Positions 26,942 through 35,812 of a stretch of 64,000 nt of DNA are shown here, piece after piece. The translations under genes and the position numbers were made by a program. This DNA is from Candidatus Krumholzibacteriia bacterium (GTDB lineage: Bacteria > Krumholzibacteriota > Krumholzibacteriia > LZORAL124-64-63): positions 1 to 64,000 of the forward strand of contig JANTFX010000007.1 of NCBI GenBank assembly GCA_024763215.1, read 5' to 3'. Each line of letters starts with the position of its first letter. The stretch's first letter is position 1. The notes under the pieces were generated by a model. That model was not told the DNA's origin. It saw nothing but the letters and a program-made list of their open reading frames with translations, and searched no databases.

Positions 26942-28195
26942 TCAGGTGTAGCGGATGATTTCCATGGGCTTGAGATTGGAAGCCTCCCAGCTGGGCCACA
27001 ATCCCGCGAGCAGGGAAATGGCCATGCCGACAGCCGCGATGAGGAAGAAGTCGCCCCACTGCAGCAGCACCGGCACCTTGTCCACGAAATAGACGTCCCC
27101 GGGCAGGGAAAAACCGAACGTGTGCAAGGCCCAGATACCGGTCAGTCCCAGCGCAGCACCGGCGGCCACCCCGATGGAGCCCAGCCAGAAACCGTTGAGC
27201 AGGAAGATGCCCATGATCCGCCGGCGGGGCGAGCCCATCGCCAGCAGGATCCCGATTTCCCGGCGGCGCTCACCCACCATCATGGTCAGGATGCCGATGA
27301 TGTTGAAGCCGGCGATCAGCACGATCATCCCCAGCAGCAGGATCATGATGATCTTCTCCAGCTTGATCCAGTGGAACAGGTTCTGGTTGAGGGTCATCCA
27401 GGCCGTCGCGTGGTAATGGGCGCCCAGGGCCGCGTCCAGCTTGTCGGCCACCTTGTCCGCGCGCATGGGGTCGGAAACCCCGGCGCCGATGAGCGTCGCC
27501 CCTCCGGTCCGGTAGCCGAAGAAATCCCGGGCGGCCTGCAGACCCATATACACGAAGCGGCTGTCGAACTCGTACATGCCGGTCTCGAAATAACCGCTGA
27601 CCACGAATTTGCGGCTGACGGCCTGGATATCGTCCAGATCCATCTCGCCGTTGACCGAGGTCAGGATGACCGTGTCCCCGATCTGGGTGAAGAGGTTGTT
27701 GGCCAGTTCGCTGCCGATGATCACGCGCGGGGTCCGCTCGTCCCCCGCAGAGGCCAGGCCGGACAGCAGCACCGGATCCGGCTTGATGTGGCTGCCCAGG
27801 GGCTGGACGGTGTCGACCAGCTCCGGCACCACCCCCCAGGCGATGCCCGCCTGGGGGCGCGGCGGCCCCAGGTTGCGGGCCGCGGTCACCAGGATCTCCT
27901 GCCGGATGTAAGGCGCCACGCCCGTGACCCCATCGACCTGGTCGATCCGGTCCATGGTCCCGCCGAGATCCGAGAATCCCTCCGGGGCGCTGGTGATCAC
28001 CGTGATCATGGGCATGTTCTCGATGAAGGAACGCCGCATCTCCTGGTGGAAGCCGTTCATGATGGCCAGGGTGATGTTCAGCACCATCACCCCGATGGCG
28101 ATGCCGATCACGGCGGTCATGCTGCCCCGGCTCAGGAAACGGCTGTGGCGTCTGCTGCGCAGGTAGCGGGCGGCGATGTAGCCGGAAAATCCCAT
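26942..28195 (-). CDS. lolC: LolC/LolE-type permease
   Basis: Membrane subunit of the lipoprotein-releasing complex. The 417-residue protein has the Lol-specific N-terminus YIAARYLRSRRHSRFLS, a first membrane helix (about 25-47), a large periplasmic domain (about 50-270), and three further helices in the FtsX domain, with the signature MVGERRREIGILLAMGSPRRRIMGIFLL split across about 308-335. Only one permease gene is present, suggesting a LolC2D2 or LolF-like arrangement instead of the E. coli LolCDE. The start lies two bases from the lysS stop, so translation is probably coupled. Confidence 0.92.
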   Translation of the reverse strand: MGFSGYIAARYLRSRRHSRFLSRGSMTAVIGIAIGVMVLNITLAIMNGFHQEMRRSFIENMPMITVITSAPEGFSDLGGTMDRIDQVDGVTGVAPYIRQEILVTAARNLGPPRPQAGIAWGVVPELVDTVQPLGSHIKPDPVLLSGLASAGDERTPRVIIGSELANNLFTQIGDTVILTSVNGEMDLDDIQAVSRKFVVSGYFETGMYEFDSRFVYMGLQAARDFFGYRTGGATLIGAGVSDPMRADKVADKLDAALGAHYHATAWMTLNQNLFHWIKLEKIIMILLLGMIVLIAGFNIIGILTMMVGERRREIGILLAMGSPRRRIMGIFLLNGFWLGSIGVAAGAALGLTGIWALHTFGFSLPGDVYFVDKVPVLLQWGDFFLIAAVGMAISLLAGLWPSWEASNLKPMEIIRYT

Positions 28196-28196
28196 G

Positions 28197-29717
28197 TCAG
28201 GCCCCGGATCCGGGCGCGTCCTCGGGCCGCATGTGGGGGAACAGCAGCACGTCCCTGATGTTCACCGTGTCGACCAGCAGCATCACCAGCCGGTCCACTC
28301 CCATGCCCATGCCGCCGGTCGGCGGCATGCCGTGTTCCATGGCCTGCAGGAAATCCTCGTCCAGGCGCTGGGCCTCGTCGTCGCCGGCCTCCAGCAGGGC
28401 CTTCTGGTCCATGAACCGCCGCCTCTGCTCGCGCGGATCGTTCAGCTCGCTGAAGCTGTTGGCCAGTTCGAACCCCGCCACGAAGAGCTCGAACCTCTCG
28501 ACCAGCCCCTCGTGCTCGCGGTGCGCCTTGGCCAGGGGCGAGAGCTCGCGCGGGTGGTCCATGACGAAGGTGGGCTGGATCAGGTCCGGCTCGATCAGCA
28601 TGCTGAACAGTTCGTCCAGGATCTTGTCCCGCCCCATGCCCGGCTTCAGCTCGACGCCTTTGGCCTTGGCCAGCTCCGCCACCTCCGCGGTGGTCATGGC
28701 CATCAGGTCCCGGCCGACCGCCTCGGCCAGGGCGCCCATGAAGGTGATGCGCCGGAACGGCGCGTTGAAATCCAGCTCGTGGTCCCCGTACTTCAGCCTG
28801 CCCTCCTGCCCGAACCTCACGGCCAGGTTCCGCACCAGGCCCTCGGTCAGCTCCATCATGTCGTGGTAGTCCCAGTATGCGGCGTAGCACTCCAGCATGG
28901 TGAACTCGGGGTTGTGGGTGCGGTCCATGCCCTCGTTGCGGAAATCCTTGGCGATCTCGTAGACCCTCTCCAGCCCTCCGACGATCAGCCGCTTGAGGTA
29001 CAGCTCGTCGGCGATGCGCAGGTACAGGGTCATGTCCAGGGCGTTGTGGTGGGTGGTGAACGGCCGCGCCGTCGCCCCGCCGTACAGCGGCTGCAGGACC
29101 GGCGTCTCCACCTCGAGGAAATCCCGCTCGTCAAAGTAGTCGCGTATGGCGCGCAGGATGGCGCTGCGGCGCTTGAACCGCTCGCGGCTCTCCTGGTTCA
29201 TGGCCAGATCCAGGTAACGGCGCCGGCTCTTGTTCTCCAGGCTCAGGTCGTGGTACTTCTCCGGCAAGGGGCGGATGGCCTTGGCCAGGAAGGTGAAATC
29301 GCTCACCTTGATGGTCAGTTCCCCGGTGCGGGTGCGGAACAAGGTGCCCTCGACCCCGATCCAGTCGCCGATGTCGATGAGCTTCTGGATGCGGCGGAAC
29401 CGTTCCTCGCCCAGGTCGTCCTTGCGGAAATAAGCCTGCACCGAACCCCACTCGTCCTGCACCGGGATGAACAGGGTCTTGCCCGTCCCCCGCTTGGCCA
29501 TGATCCGGCCCGGGAAGCACACCACCGCCGCAGCCGCGGCCAGGGCCTCTTCCTGCTCCTTCAGCTCGTCGCTGGTGTGGGTCCGGCGGTAGGCATAGGG
29601 ATACAGGGGAACCTCGCTGCCGAGCTCAGCCATCTTCTCCAGCCGGGCGGCGATCAGCGGATGCACATCGGGAGCGTTGGCGGCCTCTTGCCGGGGGTCC
29701 TGCGGGGGATTGTTCAA
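28197..29717 (-). CDS. lysS: LysS, class II lysyl-tRNA synthetase
   Basis: Charges tRNA-Lys with lysine. The 506-residue protein has an OB-fold anticodon-binding domain (about 55-165; GRIMAKRGTGKTLFIPV), and a class II catalytic core with motif 1 (RSAILRAIRDYFDERDFLEVETPVLQ split over about 180-205), motif 2 (FRNEGMDRTHNPEFTMLE) and motif 3 (GMGMGVDRLVMLL). The TTG at 29717 has GGAG eight bases upstream; the GTG nine bases earlier overlaps that Shine-Dalgarno. It follows prfB by 27 bases, the same prfB-lysS order as in E. coli. Confidence 0.95.
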   Translation of the reverse strand: MNNPPQDPRQEAANAPDVHPLIAARLEKMAELGSEVPLYPYAYRRTHTSDELKEQEEALAAAAAVVCFPGRIMAKRGTGKTLFIPVQDEWGSVQAYFRKDDLGEERFRRIQKLIDIGDWIGVEGTLFRTRTGELTIKVSDFTFLAKAIRPLPEKYHDLSLENKSRRRYLDLAMNQESRERFKRRSAILRAIRDYFDERDFLEVETPVLQPLYGGATARPFTTHHNALDMTLYLRIADELYLKRLIVGGLERVYEIAKDFRNEGMDRTHNPEFTMLECYAAYWDYHDMMELTEGLVRNLAVRFGQEGRLKYGDHELDFNAPFRRITFMGALAEAVGRDLMAMTTAEVAELAKAKGVELKPGMGRDKILDELFSMLIEPDLIQPTFVMDHPRELSPLAKAHREHEGLVERFELFVAGFELANSFSELNDPREQRRRFMDQKALLEAGDDEAQRLDEDFLQAMEHGMPPTGGMGMGVDRLVMLLVDTVNIRDVLLFPHMRPEDAPGSGA

Positions 29718-29744
29718 GATACTCACTCCAGGTTTGGGTCAAGG

Positions 29745-30885
29745 TCAGGAATCGGCCTGCTGCTTGGTCCGGGCGCCCATCCAGCGCAGGTACGCGTCGA
29801 TGAAGCCGTCCAGGTCGCCGTCGAGCACGGAGGTCGCGTTGCCGGTCTCGAAATCGGTGCGGTGGTCCTTCACCTTGGTGTAGGGCTGCAGGACGTAGGA
29901 CCGGATCTGGCTGCCCCAGGCGTTCTCCATCTTCTCGGCCTCGATGGCGTCCCGCTCCTTCTGGCGCTCCAGCAGGAGGCGCTGGTAGAGCTTGGCCCGC
30001 AGCATGGTCATGGCGCTTTCCCGGTTGCGGTGCTGGCTGCGTTCGCTCTGGCAGGACACCACCGTACCGGTGGGTTCGTGCGTGATCCTGACGGCGCTGT
30101 CGGTCTTGTTCACGTGCTGGCCGCCGGCTCCCTGGGCCCGGAAGGTGTCGATCCTCAGGTCGGCCGGGTTGATCTCCACCTCCACGTCGTCGTCCACCAG
30201 CGGGTACACGAAAACCGAAGCGAAGCTCGTGTGCCGCCGGTTCTGGGCGTCGAAGGGCGAGATCCGCACCAGACGATGGACCCCCGACTCGCTCTTGAGA
30301 TAACCATAGGCGAACGGGTGGTCGATCTCCAGGATGGCCGTCTTGATGCCCGCCTCGTCGCCCGGCTGCAGCTCGAGGGTCTTGAACTTCATGCCGTGCC
30401 GTTCGAAATACCGGGTGTACATGCGCATGAGCATCTGGGCCCAGTCGGCGCTTTCGGTGCCTCCCGCCCCGGGATGGATCTCGAGCACCGCACCGCGGCC
30501 GTCGTCGTCATCGCTGAGCAGAAACTGGAAATCCAGTTGTCCCACCGCCGCGTCCAGCGCCGCGAGCCCTTCCCGCACCTCGGCGGCAGACTCGGGGTCG
30601 TCTTCGGCCACGGCCAGTTCCGCCAGGACTTCCAGTTCCTCGGCCATGGCCTCGGCCTTGTCAAGGGGCTCGATCCATTGCTTCAGGGAGCGGACCTGCC
30701 GCACCACCTTGCCAGCGGCCTCCTGGTCGCTCCAGAAATCGGGGGAATTCTGCTGGGCCTCGCAGGCCGCCAGCTTCTGAACCAGACCGGGATAGTCAAA
30801 GACCCTCCTTCAGGGAGGCGATGGTCTGCTGCGCGGCGTGGATCTTTTCCAGGGCTTCCTTCACGGTATGCCTGCTTTCTTTCAT
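29745..30885 (-). CDS. prfB: Peptide chain release factor 2, made by programmed +1 frameshift
   Basis: Terminates translation at UGA and UAA. The product is encoded in two frames: 29 codons from ATG 30885 to a CTT-TGA stop at 30796-30801, then a +1 shift and 350 codons to 29745, for a 379-residue protein. After the shift the sequence continues DYPGLVQKLAACEA, matching the RF2 start. The SPF anticodon-like tripeptide (RISPFDAQNRRHTSF), and the catalytic GGQ (FRAQGAGGQHVNKTDSAVR) are present. The start codon overlaps the coaE stop by four bases. The usual autoregulation by RF2 level is expected. Confidence 0.96.
30795..30810 (-). promoter_or_regulatory. RF2 programmed frameshift site
   Basis: On the minus strand the order is AAGGAGG (30804-30810), a short spacer, then CTT-TGA-C (30795-30801). 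This is the canonical RF2 recoding cassette: an internal Shine-Dalgarno-like sequence three bases upstream of CTT (counted from AAGGAG), the slippery Leu codon and an in-frame UGA followed by C. Slippage into the +1 frame skips the T at 30798 and continues with GAC (Asp). Confidence 0.95.
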
Positions 30886-31502
30886 GGTTCCGGATGGCCG
30901 TTCGCCGGTCCGGTGGGGGCCAGGCGGGTCACGATGTCGTCGGCCGCCTGCGCGAGAATTTCGGCCCCACCGTCGTTGACGAGGACCAGGTCCGCCTGCT
31001 GCCATCCCTTTTCGAGAGACTCCTGGGCGCGGACCCTGGCCCGGGCGGCGGCCTCGTCCAGCCCGTTGCGCCGCCGCAGACGATCCACCAGGACCTCGGG
31101 CGGTGCCGTGACGGCGACGACCAGGTCGGCGGCGAAGGTGGTCGGCAACAGAAAATACACGGCGGCTTCCACCACGGCAAGAGCCACCCCCGCCCCGGCC
31201 GCCAGTTCACCCACGCGGGCATCGAGGCGGGCGGTCAGAAGCGGATGGGTGATCCGGTTCAGCTGCTCCAGGGCCCCGGGGTCCTTGAAGACGATTTCTC
31301 CCAGCCTGCGGCGATCGACGCCGCCGCCGGAGATGACTCCGGACCCGAAGGCGCGGACCAGTTCACGACGCACATCGGGCTCGTCCAGGACGCGGTGCCC
31401 CAGCCGGTCCGCGTCCACGACCACGCCCCCGCGCTCGGCCAGCAGACCCGACAGCAGGGACTTCCCACCGCAGACCGGCCCGGTGAGCACCACCGTCTTC
31501 AT
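30882..31502 (-). CDS. coaE: CoaE, dephospho-CoA kinase
   Basis: Last step of coenzyme A synthesis, phosphorylating the ribose 3' hydroxyl of dephospho-CoA. The 206-residue protein has the P-loop LTGPVCGGKSLLSGLL (about 6-21), the DADRLGHRVLDEP segment, ITHPLLTARLD, and the LID region RLRRRNGLDEAAARARVRAQ with DLVLVNDGG near the end. It overlaps polA (4 bases) on one side and prfB (4 bases) on the other, so the three genes are tightly coupled. Confidence 0.92.
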   Translation of the reverse strand: MKTVVLTGPVCGGKSLLSGLLAERGGVVVDADRLGHRVLDEPDVRRELVRAFGSGVISGGGVDRRRLGEIVFKDPGALEQLNRITHPLLTARLDARVGELAAGAGVALAVVEAAVYFLLPTTFAADLVVAVTAPPEVLVDRLRRRNGLDEAAARARVRAQESLEKGWQQADLVLVNDGGAEILAQAADDIVTRLAPTGPANGHPEP

Positions 31503-34351
31503 CCGTGGGCCTCCGCCCAGTTCCGGCCCTCGTGCATGTCGACCACCAGGGGCACCGAGAGTTCCAGGGCCCCCTCCATCCCTTCGCGGACCAGTTCGCG
31601 CAAGACCGCCAGGTCGGCGGCCGCCGTTTCCAGCACCAGCTCGTCATGGACCTGCAGCAGCATCATGGCCTCCAGTCCGGATGCGGCCAGGGACTCGTGG
31701 AGCCGGAGCATCGCCAGCTTGATCAGATCCGCCGCCGTGCCCTGGATGGGGGTGTTGACGGCGACCCGTTCCTGGAAGGCGCGCACGCGGTTGTTCTGCG
31801 AGGTGATGTCCGGGAGCAACCGCTTGCGACCGAGCAGGGTCTGCACCCAGCCCTGGCTGCGCGCCTGCTCCCTGGTGTCCTCGATGAAGGCCTTGACGCC
31901 TGGATAGGTGGCGAAGTAGCTCTCGATGAACTCCCCCGCCTCGGCGACCTTGACGCCGATCTGCCTGGCCAGGGCGCGTGCGCCCATGCCGTAGATCACC
32001 CCGAAGTTGATGGCCTTGGCCCGGCTGCGCATCTCGGCGGTGACGTCCTGTTCAGCGACGCCCGCGATCAGGGCGGCGGTGCGCCGGTGGATGTCGGCGC
32101 CGTCCAGGAACGCCTGGACCAGGTTGGCATCCTGCGACAGATGCGCCATCAGGCGCAGCTCCACCTGGGAATAGTCCGCCGACAGGAAGACGTGGTCCGG
32201 GGTGCGCGGGATGAAGGCCTGCCGGATGCGGCGGCCCAGCTCGGTGCGGATGGGGATGTTCTGCAGGTTGGGGTCGGAGCTGGACAACCTGCCGGTGGCG
32301 GCCACCGCCTGGTTGTAGGAGGTATGGATCAGCCCCGTGTCCGGGTTGGCCAGCTGGGGCAGGGTCTCCACGTAGGTGTTCTGCAGCTTGGCGACCTGGC
32401 GGTACTCCAGGATCAGGCCCGGCAAAGGATGGTCCTCAGCCAGGGCCTCGAGCACGCCCACGTCGGTGCTCCAGCCGCTGGCGGTCTTCTTGATCGGCTT
32501 CAGCCCCAGCCGTTCGAACAGCACCGCCGACAGCTGCTTGGGGCTCTGGATGTTGAATTCGCCGCCGGCCAGTTCGTGGATGCGCAGGGTCAGATCCTCA
32601 AGGACCCGGGTGAACTCCCGCTTCAGGTCGGCCAGGAACTGGCGGTCGAGCATGATGCCGTGCCGTTCCATGGCCAGCAGCACGTCCAGGACGGGCATCT
32701 CCAGGGTGTAGAACAGATCCTCCATCCCCGCTTCCTTCAGGGCCGGTTCCAGGACCTGGTACAGACGCAGGGTGAAGTCGGCGTCCTCGGCCGCGTACAG
32801 GGCCAGGCGGTCCGGATCGACCCCGAGGATGTCCCGGGTCCTGTCGCCGGCTTCGAAGAGCTCCTTGTAGGGCATCATGCGGTGGCCGAGGTACTCCAGC
32901 ACCAGGTCGTCCAGCCCGTGGCTGCGCCGGCCAGGATCCAGGACGTACGAGGCCAGCATGGTGTCGAAGCGCGGGCCTTTCAGCTCGATGCCGTGGCGCC
33001 CCAGGATCCAGAGGTCGAACTTGAGGTTCTGCCCGACCTTGAGGTTGCCCGTTCCCAGCAGCGGCGTCAGAACCTCCCTGATCTCCGCCAGGCGGTCGTG
33101 GACCTTGCCCACCGGGAACAGGGTGTCGGCCCGGGCCTCGGCCCCGGCCTGCTCACGCCACCGCACGGGGATGTAGGCCGCGGGCGACGGCTCTCCCCCG
33201 GGAAGGGTTCCGGCCAGGCTGATCCCCACCAGGGCGGCGGTGTCCCGACGCAGGCCGTCGGTCTCGGTGTCAACGGCCAGAGGCGCATCCGGATCCAGGG
33301 CGCCGAACCAATCCTTGATGGCGGCGGCATCGTCCAGCAGCAGGTAGCCGCGTTCCCGGCGGCGCTCGGCCCAGCCGGATCCTCCGCCATCCCCGTCACC
33401 CTCTCCGGGACCGGATGCCGTCTCCTGCTGCTGTGCGGTCCCGTCGGGCTCCTGGCTGCCGTCATCGCCGCCTGCGGACCCGACCAGGCGCATGGCCGCG
33501 TTGCGGACCTGCCGCAGCCCGAGCTCGCCCAGCAGGCTCTGGAACTCGGCAGCCTGGGGCAGGACCGTGCGCAGATCCTCCAGGGCGAACGGCAGCTCGA
33601 GATCCCGGCGGATGATGAAGAGGTCGCGCGAAAGGAAAACCTGGTCCCGGTTCTCGCCGAGGATCCGCTTGAGCCGGGGCGTCAGGCTGGATTTCTCCAG
33701 TCTTTCGTAAAGATTCTCCAGGGATCCGAACTGGAGGATCAGCTTCAAGGCGGTCTTGTCCCCGATGCCGGGTGCGCCCGGGATGTTGTCGGCCTGATCC
33801 CCGGCCAGGGCAAACACGTCGATCAGGCCCGTCGGCTCCAGCCCGTACTGGCGGCGCACATCCTCCAGCGTCAGGGGCGTGATCTCCTCGCCCCGGCGGC
33901 CCGGCTTGAGCAACCCCACGTGCTCGTCCACGAGCTGCAGGAAATCCTTGTCCCCCGAATAGAGCCAGACGCCGTGCCCCATGCCGCCGGCCCGGGCGGC
34001 CATGGTGCCCATGACGTCGTCGGCCTCCACGTCCTCCGCTTCGAGGATGGGCAACCCCCACGCCTCCAGCAATTCCCGCAGGCGCGGGAGCTGCTCCTTG
34101 ATCTCCTCGGGCATGGGCTTGCGTTGGGCCTTGTATGCGGGGTAAAGCCGATGCCGGAAGTTCTTGCCCGGCAGATCGAAGACCACGGCGAAGTACCGCG
34201 GGTCGTAATCCTCGATCAGCCGGATCAGGGCGTTGAGGAATCCGAAGGCGATGGAGGTGTACTCCCCCGCGGGGGAGGTCAGCGGCCGCCGGGCGAACGC
34301 GAAATGGGAGCGGTAGACCAGGGCCGAACCGTCGACTAGGATCAGGGACAC
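31499..34351 (-). CDS. polA: DNA polymerase I
   Basis: Replication and repair polymerase with all three activities predicted. The 950-residue protein has a 5' nuclease domain (about 1-290; DGSALVYRSHFAF, AEDVEADDVMGT, GDKDFLQLV), a 3'-5' proofreading domain whose acidic motifs look intact (LAVDTETDG, NLKFDLWIL, YAAEDADFT), and a family A polymerase domain with motif A SADYSQVELR, motif B RAKAINFGVIYGMGA and motif C LLQVHDELVLE. The Phe in motif B means normal discrimination against dideoxynucleotides. A low-complexity Gly/Asp/Glu linker (about 295-330) joins the first two domains. GTG start at 34351 with GAGG seven bases upstream. Confidence 0.96.
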   Translation of the reverse strand: MSLILVDGSALVYRSHFAFARRPLTSPAGEYTSIAFGFLNALIRLIEDYDPRYFAVVFDLPGKNFRHRLYPAYKAQRKPMPEEIKEQLPRLRELLEAWGLPILEAEDVEADDVMGTMAARAGGMGHGVWLYSGDKDFLQLVDEHVGLLKPGRRGEEITPLTLEDVRRQYGLEPTGLIDVFALAGDQADNIPGAPGIGDKTALKLILQFGSLENLYERLEKSSLTPRLKRILGENRDQVFLSRDLFIIRRDLELPFALEDLRTVLPQAAEFQSLLGELGLRQVRNAAMRLVGSAGGDDGSQEPDGTAQQQETASGPGEGDGDGGGSGWAERRRERGYLLLDDAAAIKDWFGALDPDAPLAVDTETDGLRRDTAALVGISLAGTLPGGEPSPAAYIPVRWREQAGAEARADTLFPVGKVHDRLAEIREVLTPLLGTGNLKVGQNLKFDLWILGRHGIELKGPRFDTMLASYVLDPGRRSHGLDDLVLEYLGHRMMPYKELFEAGDRTRDILGVDPDRLALYAAEDADFTLRLYQVLEPALKEAGMEDLFYTLEMPVLDVLLAMERHGIMLDRQFLADLKREFTRVLEDLTLRIHELAGGEFNIQSPKQLSAVLFERLGLKPIKKTASGWSTDVGVLEALAEDHPLPGLILEYRQVAKLQNTYVETLPQLANPDTGLIHTSYNQAVAATGRLSSSDPNLQNIPIRTELGRRIRQAFIPRTPDHVFLSADYSQVELRLMAHLSQDANLVQAFLDGADIHRRTAALIAGVAEQDVTAEMRSRAKAINFGVIYGMGARALARQIGVKVAEAGEFIESYFATYPGVKAFIEDTREQARSQGWVQTLLGRKRLLPDITSQNNRVRAFQERVAVNTPIQGTAADLIKLAMLRLHESLAASGLEAMMLLQVHDELVLETAAADLAVLRELVREGMEGALELSVPLVVDMHEGRNWAEAHG

Positions 34352-34400
34352 GCGAAAACCTCTTTACGGACAGCAACCGGAAACCGGCTCGTGATCGGGA

Positions 34401-35018
34401 TCAGGCGGTGTACAGGCCGTGCCGACTGATATAGCCGGCCACCGCGGCCGGGACCAGCCCTGCGGCATCACCACCGGACAGCAGCCTAGCACGAACCGCG
34501 CGGGAAGACACGGGTTCATGAAAATCGGCCGCGACCTTGACCCGGTCCGGGGCCAGGGTCAGGCCTCCTTCCCGCAGCAGATCGGCAGGATCCGGTTCCG
34601 CCGGGCGCTGTCCGGCCTGCTCACCGCGCGGGAAGACGATCAGTCCGGCCATCTCCAGGATCCGGCCAACCTCGTGCCAGCGGGGCAGCTGGGTCAGGTT
34701 GTCCTGCCCTATGGTCAACCACAACCGGTCACCGGGGTGGGTGGCAGCCAGGTGCTCGAGGGTGTCGCTGGTGTAGGAGGGTCCGCGGCGGTTAAGCTCG
34801 CACTCGTCGATGGCCACGCGCGGCCTGGACCCGAACGCCAGCTTCAGCATGGCCAGGCGCCGCGCGGGTCCGGCCTGGTGTCCGGCCTTGAAGGGAGATA
34901 GAGCCGCCGGCACCACGACGACCTCATCGGCCAGCTTCCGCTGCAGCAGGTAGTCGACCATGCCCACGTGACCCCGGTGCACCGGGTCGAACGAACCACC
35001 GAAAACGGCCAGATTCAT
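34401..35018 (-). CDS. nadD: NadD, nicotinate-nucleotide adenylyltransferase
   Basis: Adenylates nicotinate mononucleotide in NAD synthesis. The 205-residue nucleotidyltransferase has the GGSFDPVHRGHVGMVDYLL signature with the HxGH motif, then VVPAALSPFK, PSYTSDTLEHLA, LWLTIGQDNLTQLPRW, and the C-terminal ISSTxIR-type motif, seen here as EPVSSRAVRARLLSG. The ATG at 35018 overlaps the bamD stop by four bases; the longer frame to 35171 is antisense-like noise. With nadB at 10 kb, two NAD genes lie in the window but in different operons. Confidence 0.93.
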   Translation of the reverse strand: MNLAVFGGSFDPVHRGHVGMVDYLLQRKLADEVVVVPAALSPFKAGHQAGPARRLAMLKLAFGSRPRVAIDECELNRRGPSYTSDTLEHLAATHPGDRLWLTIGQDNLTQLPRWHEVGRILEMAGLIVFPRGEQAGQRPAEPDPADLLREGGLTLAPDRVKVAADFHEPVSSRAVRARLLSGGDAAGLVPAAVAGYISRHGLYTA

Positions 35019-35791
35019 GAGCGGGTGGAATCGGCGGCGGCCCCGGAACGGAGCCTGCCGCGAGCCTTGTCCGCAAGCGGGCTGTCCGGATACCGCTGCA
35101 CCAGCTGCTGAAGGAAACCGCGTCCCTGTTCCTGCTCCCCCAGCCGGAAGGCGACCTGGGCCCTTTCCCACAGGACCTTGTCCAGCAGGGAGCTTTCCTG
35201 CTCTTCAGCCAGGAGGTTGTCCAGGGTCGTGGCCACCGCCTGGTAACGGCCCAGCTGCCTGTACACGTTGATCTCCTTGAGGCGCTTGGCGACGATCAGG
35301 TCGGATATCTCCACCAGGGCCTGCTCGACCTGGGGACGGAAGGAGGTGTCGGGGTATTGCTGCAGAAGATTCTGGAAATGGGTGCGCGCCTGGTAGGCCC
35401 CGGAGATATCCCGTTCCACCCTGCCCACCTGCTTGAGGTACGCCATGCCCTCCTGGTACAGGGCCTCCTCGACGCGGCTGCTGGTGGGGTAGTCCTTGCG
35501 CAGGATCTGGAATTCCACCGCGGCCAGGGGGTATTCCTTCATCTTCATGTAGGTCATGGCCTTGCGGAACTGGGCCTCGGACGCGAGGCTGTCGGTCGGG
35601 TTGCGGCGGACGAAGGACTCGAAGGAACTGACCGCCTCCAGGTTCTTGCCCTTGTCCGCGAAGAAAACCGCGCGTTCGTAGCTTCCCGGGGGGTACGGGT
35701 TACCGGTGCCGCAGCCGGCAAGGACGGCCAGGCCGGCGGCCAGGCCGGCCAGCAGCCACAGCGATACCAGGCGGATCAGACGATGCTTCAT
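35015..35791 (-). CDS. bamD: BamD, outer-membrane assembly lipoprotein
   Basis: Essential lipoprotein partner of BamA. The 258-residue protein has a signal peptide with lipobox LAVLAGC (Cys about 27), followed by tetratricopeptide repeats of the BamD type (AVFFADKGKNLEAVSSFESFVRRNPTDSLA spread over about 41-70, YPLAAVEFQILRKDYPTSS, ARTHFQNLLQQYPDTSF, and a final repeat ending FLQQLVQRYPDSPLADKA). The gene is far from bamA, as is usual. It ends by coupling to nadD (4-base overlap). Confidence 0.92.
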   Translation of the reverse strand: MKHRLIRLVSLWLLAGLAAGLAVLAGCGTGNPYPPGSYERAVFFADKGKNLEAVSSFESFVRRNPTDSLASEAQFRKAMTYMKMKEYPLAAVEFQILRKDYPTSSRVEEALYQEGMAYLKQVGRVERDISGAYQARTHFQNLLQQYPDTSFRPQVEQALVEISDLIVAKRLKEINVYRQLGRYQAVATTLDNLLAEEQESSLLDKVLWERAQVAFRLGEQEQGRGFLQQLVQRYPDSPLADKARGRLRSGAAADSTRS

Positions 35792-35812
35792 GCAGAAGGC
35801 CTCCAGGGGCGC

